Counted from the first letter of the stretch, positions 53,002 through 62,450 are shown. The stretch is DNA of 64,000 nt from Methanothermobacter wolfeii (GCF_025397995.1 NZ_CP104550.1:648001-712000); one strand, 5' to 3'. Program-made: numbers and translations. The notes: generated by a model from the letters alone, not told the origin.

Positions 53002-54135
53002 CTGATTCTTCAGAGGATATTAAAGATTATCAATTATATTATACCCAAGAACAGGAGACTGGTTGTATTTGACAGCGCCCCTGATTTTACAGGGAACAGC
53101 ATGGCCCTCTTTGAGTTCATGGACTCACGGGGTGAATTTGAGGCGTTATGGATTGCTGATGAACCGGAAAGGCACCCTGAATTCAATCAGGTGAAGCGTG
53201 ATTCAATCAGGGCGCTCCTCAGGATTCTCAGGGCAGGCACCCTAGTATCCACACACGGCCGCATGGCTGAAATCCGTGTCCCGTCACAGAGGTACGTTAA
53301 CCTCTGGCATGGCATGCCCCTCAAGGCCATGGCCTATGCAGAGACCACAGGGAGGGACTTCACTGATCCCGTGAGGTTCTCTGATGAGAACTATTACATG
53401 ATTGCAACATCAACCATAATGCGGAACGCCCTTGCAGCCTGCTTCAACCAGGACGCCAGGAGGATACATGTAACCGGACAGCCAAGGAACGATAAGCTCT
53501 TCAGGGAACCACCTGAGATACCGGGAATCGACACGGAGTCATACAGTAAGGTTGTTCTCTTCGCCCCGACCTTCAGGAAATCTGATTTTCTCTCTGATGG
53601 CGATATGTTATCACACAACCTGAACTTCCCTGACTTCAACCCGGAAGCACTCTCAGGATTCCTCACTGAGAACAATGTCCTCCTCCTTGTAAAGTTCCAC
53701 CCGGCGGAAGAGAAGTTTGCAGAGAAGTTCCTGGATGAAATGGAAAACGTGGCGTTGCTTAGGACAGAGATGCTCAAGGATGAGATGCTGGACATCAACG
53801 ACATCCTTGCAGGTGTCGATGTCCTTGTAACGGATTATTCATCCATCTACTTCGATTTCCTCCTCCTGGACAGACCCATAATATTTGCGGTATCTGACCT
53901 TGAAGAATACGCCAGAACACGAAGCTTCGTCCTTGAACCCTTTGAGTTCTGGACGCCCGGTCCCAAGGTGAGGACCTTCAGGGAATTCCTTGATGAACTT
54001 GAAAGATCCCTGAATGACCCCCAGTATTATGCGGGGGAGAGGAGAACGATCAATGAACTGGTGAACCATTACAGGGATGATAGATCATCAGAAAGGGTCT
54101 ATAGGCTCGTCTTTCAGGGTGAGGATGGGGAGTGA
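53002..54135 (+). CDS. CDP-glycerol glycerophosphotransferase family protein, paralogue
   Basis: From a CTG at 53002, five bases after a perfect AGGAGG, the frame gives 377 residues and begins with ILKIINYIIPKNRRLVVFDS. This aligns with [20 protein letters not shown] of the paralogue at 49482. The first ATG (53101) would remove that conserved membrane-associating start; an ATG at 52997 is out of frame. The family blocks are [49 protein letters not shown] and [19 protein letters not shown]. It should add glycerol phosphate or a related unit to a wall or surface polymer, perhaps as priming or polymerising partner of the paralogue. Parts of the two genes are nearly identical in DNA. Confidence 0.88.
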   Translation: MILQRILKIINYIIPKNRRLVVFDSAPDFTGNSMALFEFMDSRGEFEALWIADEPERHPEFNQVKRDSIRALLRILRAGTLVSTHGRMAEIRVPSQRYVNLWHGMPLKAMAYAETTGRDFTDPVRFSDENYYMIATSTIMRNALAACFNQDARRIHVTGQPRNDKLFREPPEIPGIDTESYSKVVLFAPTFRKSDFLSDGDMLSHNLNFPDFNPEALSGFLTENNVLLLVKFHPAEEKFAEKFLDEMENVALLRTEMLKDEMLDINDILAGVDVLVTDYSSIYFDFLLLDRPIIFAVSDLEEYARTRSFVLEPFEFWTPGPKVRTFREFLDELERSLNDPQYYAGERRTINELVNHYRDDRSSERVYRLVFQGEDGE

Positions 54136-54199
54136 TGTTTTCAGTGAAGGTTTATTATTTCCAGGGGGTGTGCTCCTGTTCTCCTTTTTTTGTGCCGGG

Positions 54200-55468
54200 T
54201 TACCACAGGTCGTGTTTTTTTATTCCGTAGACCCTGATGCTGAGCACGATGGTTTCTGTGATTATAACCAGCAGTGCCACAATGTATATGCTCATGAAGG
54301 GTGCCACTGCAAGGAGCATGGCAAGGTGAATCAGTGAACCCACCACAACACTACCGTTGGCATACCTCTGCTGTCCCAGGACCGCGAGGAATGGGTACCC
54401 AAGGAGTATTGATGGTATAACAACCATCAGGGCAACTGCAAGAAGCCTAAGGACACCGGCACTTGGCATGTAACCGGCCCCGAAGAGAAGCCTGATTATA
54501 TGGGGAGCGAATATTATTATAAAAGTGCAGAGCACGGTGTTCAGAATCATGGAGTACCTGAGAACCTTCCTGTGGAACGCCTTGTTCCGGGTCTTGGCCA
54601 TGTAGGGATACGTCACCTGCAGCAGGGGACTGTAAAGACCCTGAGCAGCAGTATAGAGTTTCTCAGCAGCCGAATAATAACCCACAGCAGCGTTACCAGC
54701 AAATAATCCCAGAAAGAACGAGTTACTGCTGGTGTAAATCGAAACAGAAGCCCTTGAAAGGAAAAACTGTGTACTGTCCCTGAAGATCTCCCATATAACA
54801 CCCCAAGGAGGCAGATGAAACCTGACATTAAACCTTGTCCTTATAATCCACAGGGAGATCAAACCAGCGGTTATGGTCCCAAGGGACTGCAGGAGAGGCA
54901 CATAGAGATAATCAGAGGGCCCCCTGATGAAAATGAATATTGTTGCAAGGAAGATAAGGTTTGTGAGGACATTCAGGAGAGTTATATACTTCATCCTCTC
55001 CATCCCCTGATAGAACCACATGGGTGATAGGGTGCTCCCAACCACAAGACCAAAGGCAAATACATAGATCACCCAGTTAGCCGAGAACCTCGGAACAGTC
55101 ATTATGATACCCAGGAGCATGCTGAAGCTCACAACCGTGAGAACACCCTTTATTATCATCACCGAACTGAAGATCTCAGAAACCCTTTCAGGGTCGTCCC
55201 TGTTAACCGAGATCTCCCTGACAGCAGAAAGCCCGAACCCGTAATCAGTCAGTATCTGGAAGTAGGTGTTAAAGGCGATGGCAAAATTCACAAGACCATA
55301 ATTCGCAACACCCAGGACCCTGGTAAGGTAGGGGAGCGTTATAAGGGGGATGACATACACAAGGACCTGGAGGGTTGAAAGGGAGAGGAAGTTCTCAGCC
55401 AATGCACGGTACTCCTCAGACCTCAGCTTCGCAACTATATCCCTGGGATTCATCCAATCACTTATCAA
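54200..55468 (-). CDS. Wzx-type polysaccharide flippase
   Basis: This 422-residue flippase of the MOP superfamily has about 12 helices: YVIPLITLPYLTRVLGVANY, DYGFGLSAVREISVNRDD, SPMWFYQGMERMKYITLL, then SNSFFLGLFAGNAAVGYY and the end IITETIVLSIRVYG. It is the closest relative in the window of the truncated flippase at 36232, and shows what that gene has lost. Its start codon overlaps the stop of gpsA by four bases, so it is translated from the same operon as the G3P dehydrogenase and nucleotidyltransferase. Intact. Confidence 0.9.
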   Translation of the reverse strand: MISDWMNPRDIVAKLRSEEYRALAENFLSLSTLQVLVYVIPLITLPYLTRVLGVANYGLVNFAIAFNTYFQILTDYGFGLSAVREISVNRDDPERVSEIFSSVMIIKGVLTVVSFSMLLGIIMTVPRFSANWVIYVFAFGLVVGSTLSPMWFYQGMERMKYITLLNVLTNLIFLATIFIFIRGPSDYLYVPLLQSLGTITAGLISLWIIRTRFNVRFHLPPWGVIWEIFRDSTQFFLSRASVSIYTSSNSFFLGLFAGNAAVGYYSAAEKLYTAAQGLYSPLLQVTYPYMAKTRNKAFHRKVLRYSMILNTVLCTFIIIFAPHIIRLLFGAGYMPSAGVLRLLAVALMVVIPSILLGYPFLAVLGQQRYANGSVVVGSLIHLAMLLAVAPFMSIYIVALLVIITETIVLSIRVYGIKKHDLW

Positions 55469-56427
55469 TAGACTGCAATCGCCTTCTGGAAGTCCCTTAT
55501 ATGGATGTTAACGTTTTCAGGGTCATCCATGGTCCGGTGGACCAGTTCAAGGACGGGTAGTTCAAGGTCATCTGTCAGTTCCCTTATGGCCTTTATGGAT
55601 CTGAGGCTCTCAATGGTTATTGTTGAGTCTTCACTCAGCCTCATCTTCTTACCCAGCATGAGACCCAGGGTCCTGTTACGGCTCTTGTCGGTGGATGCCG
55701 TGAGAAGAAAATCACCGAAGCCGCAGAACTTATCATAAAGTTCCCCGTAACCCATCCTGTCAAGTATCCTGATCATCTCCCTGAAACAGATTGTTAGAAT
55801 TGCGTATCGATGGTTTTCTCCTGTGATCTGCCCGTCAAGTATCCCCATGGCCACCGCGTACACGTTTTTAAGTATACCGCAGAATTCAACTCCCTGGATG
55901 TTCTCTGAGTAGTCGAGTAGCACTCCGGCTGATCTGAGGAGTTCTGTGATCTCATCATGGTAACTGGCCGGTGCACCTATGGTTATCCCTGATGTCATGC
56001 CCCTTATGAGTTCATCGGCGAAGTTGGGTCCTGATATGCTGAATACAGTCTCTGAACCTGTTTCTTCCTTCATAACCATGGACATGGGTTTGAGGGATGG
56101 GTGTTCTATCCCTTTTATGCAGGATATCATCTTTTTATTCTTCAGCGCGTCCCTCATGGATCTTGTTATCTCTCGGAGGTTTCCTGATGGGACCGCCATG
56201 AAGATGTAGTCTGATTCTTCGATGAGGTCCTTTCTTTCCATGTGAACTGCCTTTATGTTCCCTTTGAGTTTAACGCCCGGGTGGTAGGCTCTGTTTTCAT
56301 GGTCCCTGTTTATGGATTCCACGACCTCGGGTCTTCGTGCGAAGAGGTATACTTCTTCTGAATTGTCTGCGAGGATCTGTGAGATGGCTGTTCCGAAGCT
56401 TCCCGCGCCTATTACTGCTGTTTTCAT
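55465..56427 (-). CDS. gpsA: sn-glycerol-3-phosphate dehydrogenase (GpsA family)
   Basis: This 320-residue enzyme has the Rossmann start AVIGAGSFGTAISQILADN, the GpsA block YIFMAVPSGNLREI, then SCIKGIEH, FSISGPNFADELIRGM and the catalytic GVEFCGILKNVYAVAMGI with its lysine, and the C-terminal LTASTDKSRNRTLGLMLG. GpsA reduces dihydroxyacetone phosphate to sn-glycerol-3-phosphate. Archaeal membrane lipids use the opposite enantiomer, sn-glycerol-1-phosphate, made by another enzyme. Together with two glycerophosphotransferases and a nucleotidyltransferase that overlaps it by four bases, its natural role here is supplying CDP-glycerol for a teichoic-acid-like polymer. Lipid catabolism or transfer from bacteria are alternatives. 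Confidence 0.9.
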   Translation of the reverse strand: MKTAVIGAGSFGTAISQILADNSEEVYLFARRPEVVESINRDHENRAYHPGVKLKGNIKAVHMERKDLIEESDYIFMAVPSGNLREITRSMRDALKNKKMISCIKGIEHPSLKPMSMVMKEETGSETVFSISGPNFADELIRGMTSGITIGAPASYHDEITELLRSAGVLLDYSENIQGVEFCGILKNVYAVAMGILDGQITGENHRYAILTICFREMIRILDRMGYGELYDKFCGFGDFLLTASTDKSRNRTLGLMLGKKMRLSEDSTITIESLRSIKAIRELTDDLELPVLELVHRTMDDPENVNIHIRDFQKAIAVY

Positions 56428-57107
56428 TCTTTATGCTCCATGTAGTATTTTCTTGCTGTTTCGAGGTCTTCGGGGAAGTCTACTTCGATGCAGAACATGT
56501 TTCCTATGTTGAGGGGTTTGAATCTTTCACCCCTTTCGATGATTATTTCGACGCCCCGTTCGAAGTAGTCCTGGTCGTGGCACTCATTCAGGGCTTCCCT
56601 GAGGACGGGCAGTGTTTCCCTGGAGACTCTGTTTATTCCCACGGCTTCTCCGAGGGGGTTCTGGACGGTTTTTGAGAGTTCTTTTATGTATCCGTCATCT
56701 GTGAGGTTGTATTTGACTTCTTCTTCTCCGACTCTTTTGTTGTCGACGCATATGTGGTTGCCCTTTTTCTGGTGGAGTGTTCTGAGTATTTCAGGGTCGA
56801 AGACCACGTCGCCGTTCATCCAGATGACGTCTTCGTCAAGGTCTTCGAGGCCTATGAGTAGGCTTTTTGATGTGTTTGTTTCTCTGTAGCGTGGGTTGTA
56901 GAGGTATTCGAGTTCAGGGTGTTTTTCTTCTATTAGGCTGCCCTTGTATCCCAGGACGACCCTTATGTTTTCTGTTCCGGTTGCTTTTTTTATGTTTTCG
57001 AGTTGCTGGTCCATTATGGTTGTGGAGTTGTCCAGTTCCACCATGGCCTTGGGTATTCCGTGTCCCAGTCTGCTTCCGGTACCTGCAGCAAGAATAATGA
57101 TTTTAAT
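56424..57107 (-). CDS. sugar-1-phosphate/polyol-phosphate nucleotidyltransferase (LicC-like)
   Basis: This ~227-residue protein has the NTP-transferase signature IIILAAGTGSRLGHGIPKAM, then ETNTSKSLLIGLEDLDEDVI, WMNGDVVFDPEIL (metal-binding D) and IEVDFPEDLETARKYY. These match LicC-type cytidylyltransferases. I prefer ATT 57107 as start (giving MKIIILAAG), because GGTGAT at 57117-57112 is ideally spaced; GTG 57116 and TTG 57122 are in frame, but GTG is part of that ribosome binding site. With gpsA next to it the likely product is CDP-glycerol, although this role is usually served by TagD, another family. So the substrate is an inference from context. Confidence 0.82.
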   Translation of the reverse strand: MKIIILAAGTGSRLGHGIPKAMVELDNSTTIMDQQLENIKKATGTENIRVVLGYKGSLIEEKHPELEYLYNPRYRETNTSKSLLIGLEDLDEDVIWMNGDVVFDPEILRTLHQKKGNHICVDNKRVGEEEVKYNLTDDGYIKELSKTVQNPLGEAVGINRVSRETLPVLREALNECHDQDYFERGVEIIIERGERFKPLNIGNMFCIEVDFPEDLETARKYYMEHKE

Positions 57108-57122
57108 GACAATCACCTTCAA

Positions 57123-57466
57123 AGACTTGTAAAATAACAGATTAACATCTAACTAGGTCCAGATTTATAGGCCATAATATTTAACTTGTTCGGAGTGAAC
57201 CTAATCCATAATAATGGGAGGAAAATAAAGGGTGATTTGGGGTTGCCATACATGCAGATCTTCCAGAGAGATGTGGTATCCCAATGGCAGAAGGAGGCTG
57301 CATGCAAACCTTGCATGATCTAAGATTTGCTGGTCTTGGGGTGGTGTTTTTTATGGTGCCATGATATAGTTTAATATTTCCACATTTAATATAAATAGAG
57401 AATATATAATGGAGAGGGAATTCCCCATTATTTTCAGTAAATGATTCACACAGGGCGGGTGTCTGG
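57123..57466. other. intergenic region with promoter of the PAS kinase gene
   Basis: This 340-bp gap separates divergent genes. TTTAATATAAATAG at about 57385-57398 is a good TATA box for the plus-strand kinase gene, about 75 bp before its ATG. The part from 57170 to 57360 shows no coding frame, repeat or RNA structure that I can recognise. The promoter of the nucleotidyltransferase-gpsA-flippase operon should lie near 57140-57190, where the sequence is AT-rich. Confidence 0.45.
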
Positions 57467-59203
57467 ATGTCTGAAGATTATGAGACTTTGCTGACGGTGC
57501 TGGATAATCTTATGGATGGCCTTATCATCATTGATAAAGAAATGAACGTCCTCTTGTTCAATCAATCAGCCGCTGATTTATTCGGGGTCGGTTCAATCCA
57601 TGATGTTTCAGGGGTCAACGTCTTTGACTTTGTCCATCCAGAGGACAGGGAAAGGGCTGAAAGGATAGCCCTGAAGGACATGTTTGAGGAGGATTTGCAG
57701 GAGATTAATGAGTTCCGTGCTATAACAGCGGATGGTAGAGAAATCTAGCTATCCGCAGCCGGTAAAAAAATCGTATATAATGGTAGAACAGCGGGACTGA
57801 TCTCTTTAAGGGATATAACTAAGACCAAGATTATTGAGGAATCTCTCAGGGAGAGTGAGGAAAAGTTCCGCCTGTTCTTTGAGACCACCAAGGACGCAGT
57901 AGCCATAATATCACAGGGAAGATTCATTGAGTTCAATCAGGCAACCCTTGAGTTGCTGGGCTGCACTGAGGATGAACTACGCTCCAGGACCACAGGAGAA
58001 TTCTACTTGAACCCGCAGGACAGGGAACAATTCCTGACCCTCCTTGAAGAGAAGGGTTTCGTTAAGGATTATCGTGTGGACTTCAGGAGATGTGATGGGA
58101 AAATAGTAAGGGCCCTAATGACCGCCAGCGCCCTGAGGGATTCTGAAGGAAACATAACCAGAATCCATGGGATCACAAGGGATATCACAGAGAAGCTGAA
58201 GACCGAGGATGCTTTGAGGAAGTCAGAATCTTACTATAAATCACTCTTTGAGAACACCTTGATCCCGGTCCTGATCCTTGAGGAAGATGGCACCATATCA
58301 ATGGTTAATAAAGAAGCTGAGAGGATCAGTGGTTACTCAAGGGATGATCTTGAGGGTAAACTCTGCACAGACTTCATTCTGGAAGAAGACAGGATGTCTG
58401 TAGTACCTGAGGGGAAAATTAGCCCTGAAAACATACTTGAAAGACTTGAATTCAGGATCATTGATGGATGCGGTAATATCAGGAATATCTTCGGAACATA
58501 TGGCAGGATCCCGGGCACAGAAAAAATAGTAGCGTCGGGTATAGACATCACAGAACAGAAGAGGGCGCAGAAGAGATTAAAAGAACTCCTGGATGAGAAG
58601 GAGACACTTCTTCGAGAAATCCATCACAGGGTAAAGAATAACCTCCAGGTTGTCTCAAGTCTCATAAGCCTCCAGGCACACGGCATAACTGATGAAAAAA
58701 CGATAGAAAACCTTAGAGAAGTCCAGAACCGCGTGAATTCAATGGCAAGAATACATAAACAGCTCTATGAATCGGAGAACCTTGCTAAGATCAACTTCAA
58801 AAACTATACCGAGGGCATGGTGCCTGAAATCCTTTATAGTTATGGTGTCATGGGGGGAGATATAAAGACAGACATCAAAATGGAGAACATAGAGCTCAGC
58901 ATTGAAACAGCAGTCTCCCTGGCCCTTATACTTACAGAAATCGTATCAAACTGTGTAAAACACGCATTCCCGGAGGGAAAAGGTGAAATAAAGATAGAAC
59001 TGCTTCCAGGGGAAGAATTTTACACCCTATCAGTTTCAGACAATGGTGTGGGAGTACCTGAAATTAACCTGGAAAATCCTGAAACCCTTGGCCTTCAGCT
59101 AATAAATGCGCTGAGCAGGCAAATTGAAGGCAGAATAGAGATCAAAGCAGGTCATGGAACAACCTTCAAAATTGAATTCCCCGCAGATTTAAAACTCAAA
59201 TAG
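57467..59203 (+). pseudogene. multi-PAS HisKA_2 histidine kinase gene with in-frame TAG
   Basis: One frame of 578 codons is interrupted only by TAG at codon 94 (57746-57748). Before it lies a PAS domain (VLDNLMDGLIIIDKEMNVLL), after it the end of that domain (GRTAGLISLRDIT), two more PAS domains (FETTKDAVAIISQGRFIEFN and LFENTLIPVLILEEDGTISM), the phosphoacceptor [20 protein letters not shown] and the ATPase domain with TEIVSNCVKHAFPEG and VSDNGVGVPEI. The TAG sits in DGREI-x-LSAAGK, where PAS domains often have Trp; TGG to TAG is one change. A soluble sensor is expected. Start codons after the TAG could give a kinase lacking the first PAS domain. Confidence 0.8.
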
Positions 59204-59367
59204 AAGCACCCCCAATGTTATGTGGCAGCCATTAATTGACCGGCGTTACAATTTCATGATATAAATACAGTCCGACAGATCTGGATGGTTGCAGGCTTAC
59301 GGTTTTCGCTGGATGGTAAACAATTCTGACACATGCCAATTTCATGCAGTGGAGGGAGGTTAATTAG

Positions 59368-60501
59368 TTGAGAATACTTCATGTTACACCCTATTTCAAG
59401 CCATCATGGGAGGCTGGTGGACCCCCAAGGATGGTCTATGACCTTGCATCATGGCAGGTTGCAGAGGGTCATGATGTAACGGTATACACAACCGATGGAT
59501 TCAAGAGACGCCTGGATACTGAGAAGAACCGACCTGTGGATGTTGATGGTATAAGGACCTACTACTTCAGAAACCTTTCAATGTACCTTACAGGTAACCT
59601 TAACATGCCAATCCCCTGCAGGCTGCCATCTGTAGCAGCACGAGAAATAGGCGGCTTTGACATAATCCATATACATGAACACAGGACCTTCCTGGCCGCG
59701 GTGACATCCATACTCGCATCAAGGCATCGTGTACCCTACATAGTACAGCCCCATGGTTCGGTACCCACCATGACACGGAGCTTCATCAAGAACATCTTTG
59801 ATTTCATGGCTGGAAGAAGGATTATGGCAGGTGCCGAGAGGGTGGTGGCCTCCTCAGAGATTGAGTCCAGATTTTACAGGAAGGTTTATCCATTCCTTAA
59901 GGATGATTCCATCATAAGAGTACCTAACCCTGTTAAGCTGGAGGGGGTTCCTCAAGGGGGCGCCTTCCGGAGGAAGTGGGGGCTCGGGGATGAAAGAATA
60001 GTCCTTTACATTGGAAGGATACATGAAATGAAGGGCTTGGACCTCCTGGTTCGCGCATACAGGGAAATGGATGAAGTGAAGCTTGTGATAGCAGGTCCAG
60101 ATGACCACTATCTTGAGGGTCTCAGGGCCCTGATGGATAAACTTGGAGTCTCAGGGAGGGTTATCATGACGGGACCGCTGTATGGTATGGATAAACTGGG
60201 GGCATACAGGGATGCAGACGTCTTTGTCTTACCATCAAGGTATGAGTCCTTCGGCAATGTTGTGGCCGAGGCAATCTCATGTGGGACACCCGTGGTTGTA
60301 ACATCAAAATGTGGTGTTTCTGAATGGATCGAGCCTTCCGATGGTGTAATCGTTGAACCCTCGGTTGAAGGGCTGAGGAAAGGTATATACAGAGTGCTTA
60401 ATAACAGGGAGTCATTCAGACCATCAGCAGAAAAGTTTGACCCCGACATTATATCCCGAAGATTTCAGGAGGTCTATGTTGAGGTTCTCTCCAGCAGGTA
60501 A
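59368..60501 (+). CDS. GT4 glycosyltransferase
   Basis: This 377-residue GT-B enzyme starts at TTG after GGAGGGAGGTTAAT. It has FKPSWEAGGPPRMVYDLA at the N-terminus, YIVQPHGSVPTMTRSF, VASSEIESRFY, then IVLYIGRIHEMKGLDLLVRA, LVIAGPDDHYLEGLRAL, ADVFVLPSRYESFGNVVAEA and SCGTPVVVTSKCGVSEWI. The QPHG and GPDD blocks and the overall order resemble WcaI/PimB-like enzymes working on lipid-linked sugars. It is intact and probably transcribed from its own promoter. The frameshifted GT-C gene follows about 107 bp downstream. Confidence 0.9.
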   Translation: MRILHVTPYFKPSWEAGGPPRMVYDLASWQVAEGHDVTVYTTDGFKRRLDTEKNRPVDVDGIRTYYFRNLSMYLTGNLNMPIPCRLPSVAAREIGGFDIIHIHEHRTFLAAVTSILASRHRVPYIVQPHGSVPTMTRSFIKNIFDFMAGRRIMAGAERVVASSEIESRFYRKVYPFLKDDSIIRVPNPVKLEGVPQGGAFRRKWGLGDERIVLYIGRIHEMKGLDLLVRAYREMDEVKLVIAGPDDHYLEGLRALMDKLGVSGRVIMTGPLYGMDKLGAYRDADVFVLPSRYESFGNVVAEAISCGTPVVVTSKCGVSEWIEPSDGVIVEPSVEGLRKGIYRVLNNRESFRPSAEKFDPDIISRRFQEVYVEVLSSR

Positions 60502-60608
60502 GGTGACGGGGGACATACTATCTGATGGGTTTATCATGGTGCTTGATATTAACCATAATATGATTAATCAGTATAGGACATTCCAATCAATCACAGGAGA
60601 TGTTATTG

Positions 60609-62211
60609 ATGATTAATGATAAGAAGGTATTCCCCATTATTCTAACTTTATCGCTGATAATGCTGCTATTCTCGTATACATCCAGAATAACATCGGGATA
60701 TACTACTGGGACATCTTCTCTACGTGAATAATGCCATGAGGATGGCCCACCTTGGCCCGGCGGACACACTCTATCTTTCACCCTTCTTCCCGGCGGTCCT
60801 CTCAGTATTGTTCATGCTGGGACTTACAGGTGAACCCACCGTGTTCTCAGCCGCCGCAGCATTCTATATCGCGGGTGTCACAGGACTCTACCTCCTCCTG
60901 CGACTCAGATTCAGTGAAATGGAGAGCCTTGCAGGGAGCATATCCTTCGCATCCTTCAGCATAATCCTTTCATGGGCAGCAACAGGGGCCCTGGATGTCC
61001 CCGCAGCATCCCTCTCCATCTGGGCGGTGTACCTAGCACTCCTTGGGAGGAGAAAGGATCCGCGCTTCTACTGCCTGGCGCTCCCTGTTGCAATGGCAGC
61101 CTTCCTTACAAGGTACACTTCAGGTCTCATGTTACTTCCACTTGCAATCATAATCTTCACGGACCCTGAATTCAGATCAAAATTAGGGGAGCTCCTTGCC
61201 GGCACCGGCCTGGGCATCCTCCTCTACCTCCCCTTCGCATACTTCTTCTACAGGAACGTTAAGACACCATTCCCATTCCTAAAACAGGCTGCAGGAACAG
61301 CAACGGGATCAGCAACCTCCATAAACCCCGGCTACAGTCTTGACCCACTCTACTATCTTAAACACTTCCCGGAGTACATATCGGCCCTCCCATCACAGGA
61401 CTACCTCCATGTGATAAACCCCTCAATTGCGGGGCCCACAGCCGTGGCATTTATAATAATCGGGTTCCTGCTGGCAGGGATGGTCATTTTACTCTGGAAT
61501 AACAGGGACCTGGCCTCCATGACTGGTTTAAGGGAGAAGGTCCTCTTCATCCTCCTCTCAATTCTCATGGTCGCCACCTTTGGAAGGGTTTCCTTTGTTG
61601 TGAGTGAAATCATACTCCTCCTATGGGCCCTTTCAGTAGCCAGGATGGCCGGAGACAGGGAGAACACTGACATGAACCTTGCGATGGCTGTATGGTTCCT
61701 CTCCTACCTCTTCATGCACAGCTTCCACCCGGTCAAGGTTGACAGGTACCTCATCACCGTGATGCCTGCCGTTGCCTACGGCATCTCACTCTCCATAAGG
61801 GAGACGGCGGGCATCATCAGATGGAAGCATGCATCAGATGTTCTCTCAGCCCTGGTGGCCCTCCTGATGCTAACCTCAGCCATCAACTACCTGGCCGGGA
61901 TGCCTGACAGTTACGGTATCGTTGAGGCGGAGAAGGAAGCTGCAGCCTGGCTCATGGAACACGACCCGGCCTACAGTGAGAGGATTATAGCCTCTGACAG
62001 GGGCCCTGCCTTCACATGGTACCTTGGAAAGTATGTATTCACAAGGAAGATGCATCCGGACAGGATGGAATTATGCATTGAATACTTCAGGGACCTTAAC
62101 CCGGACTACTACATCTACTGGACCGATGAGACACCACTACCTTCAGGGTACAGGGTCATCTACTCCAGGAGGGGGGTTGCAGTTGCCGAAAGGATGAACA
62201 TGACCGGCTGA
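60609..62211 (+). pseudogene. GT-C type membrane glycosyltransferase, two frameshifts near the N-terminus
   Basis: ATG 60609 follows AGGAG and opens MINDKKVFPIILTLSLIMLL. The sense then moves at about 60685 to a frame reading NNIGIYYWDIF and at about 60716 to the frame LYVNNAMRMAHLGPADTLYL, which stays open to 62211. Each shift equals loss of one base. The joined protein is about 533 residues with around 12 helices and a C-terminal soluble tail (DRGPAFTWYLGKYVFTRKMH). The YYWDIF segment carries the catalytic-type acidic residue and agrees with GWDIF in the gene at the left edge. The 495-codon open part alone would lack helix 1 and that loop. Confidence 0.7.
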
Positions 62212-62395
62212 TGTCAGGGTTTAGAGGTGATCATCGGAATGGATGTTCATGGGCCCTGTTAGCTCATACCTGGAATGCCGGGCCCCCCCTCACGGGATAA
62301 GTGCACCGGCACCCCACCAGAAAGTAATTAATATTAAAACGTCAGGGGGGTTAACCTTCACAGGGTTTCGTGCGGGATTCTTGATTTCCTTCAAG

Positions 62396-62450
62396 TATTT
62401 ATATGGTATCCGTTAATAATTAGTTTAAGGTGTCCCACTGTGAGACACAC
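62396..62450 (+). promoter_or_regulatory. promoter and short inverted repeat before the epimerase gene
   Basis: TATTTATATGG at 62396-62406 is a good TATA box. Near its expected start of transcription lies GTGTCCCACTGTGAGACAC (62431-62449), with five-base arms GTGTC and GACAC. The gene's GGAG ribosome binding site is at 62484. Confidence 0.5.

Noticed and set aside
53839-54069. Conserved antisense ORF found in both glycerophosphotransferase genes (also 50313-50543)
   Set aside because: Its similarity is a by-product of the nearly identical coding strands; no ribosome binding site precedes either.
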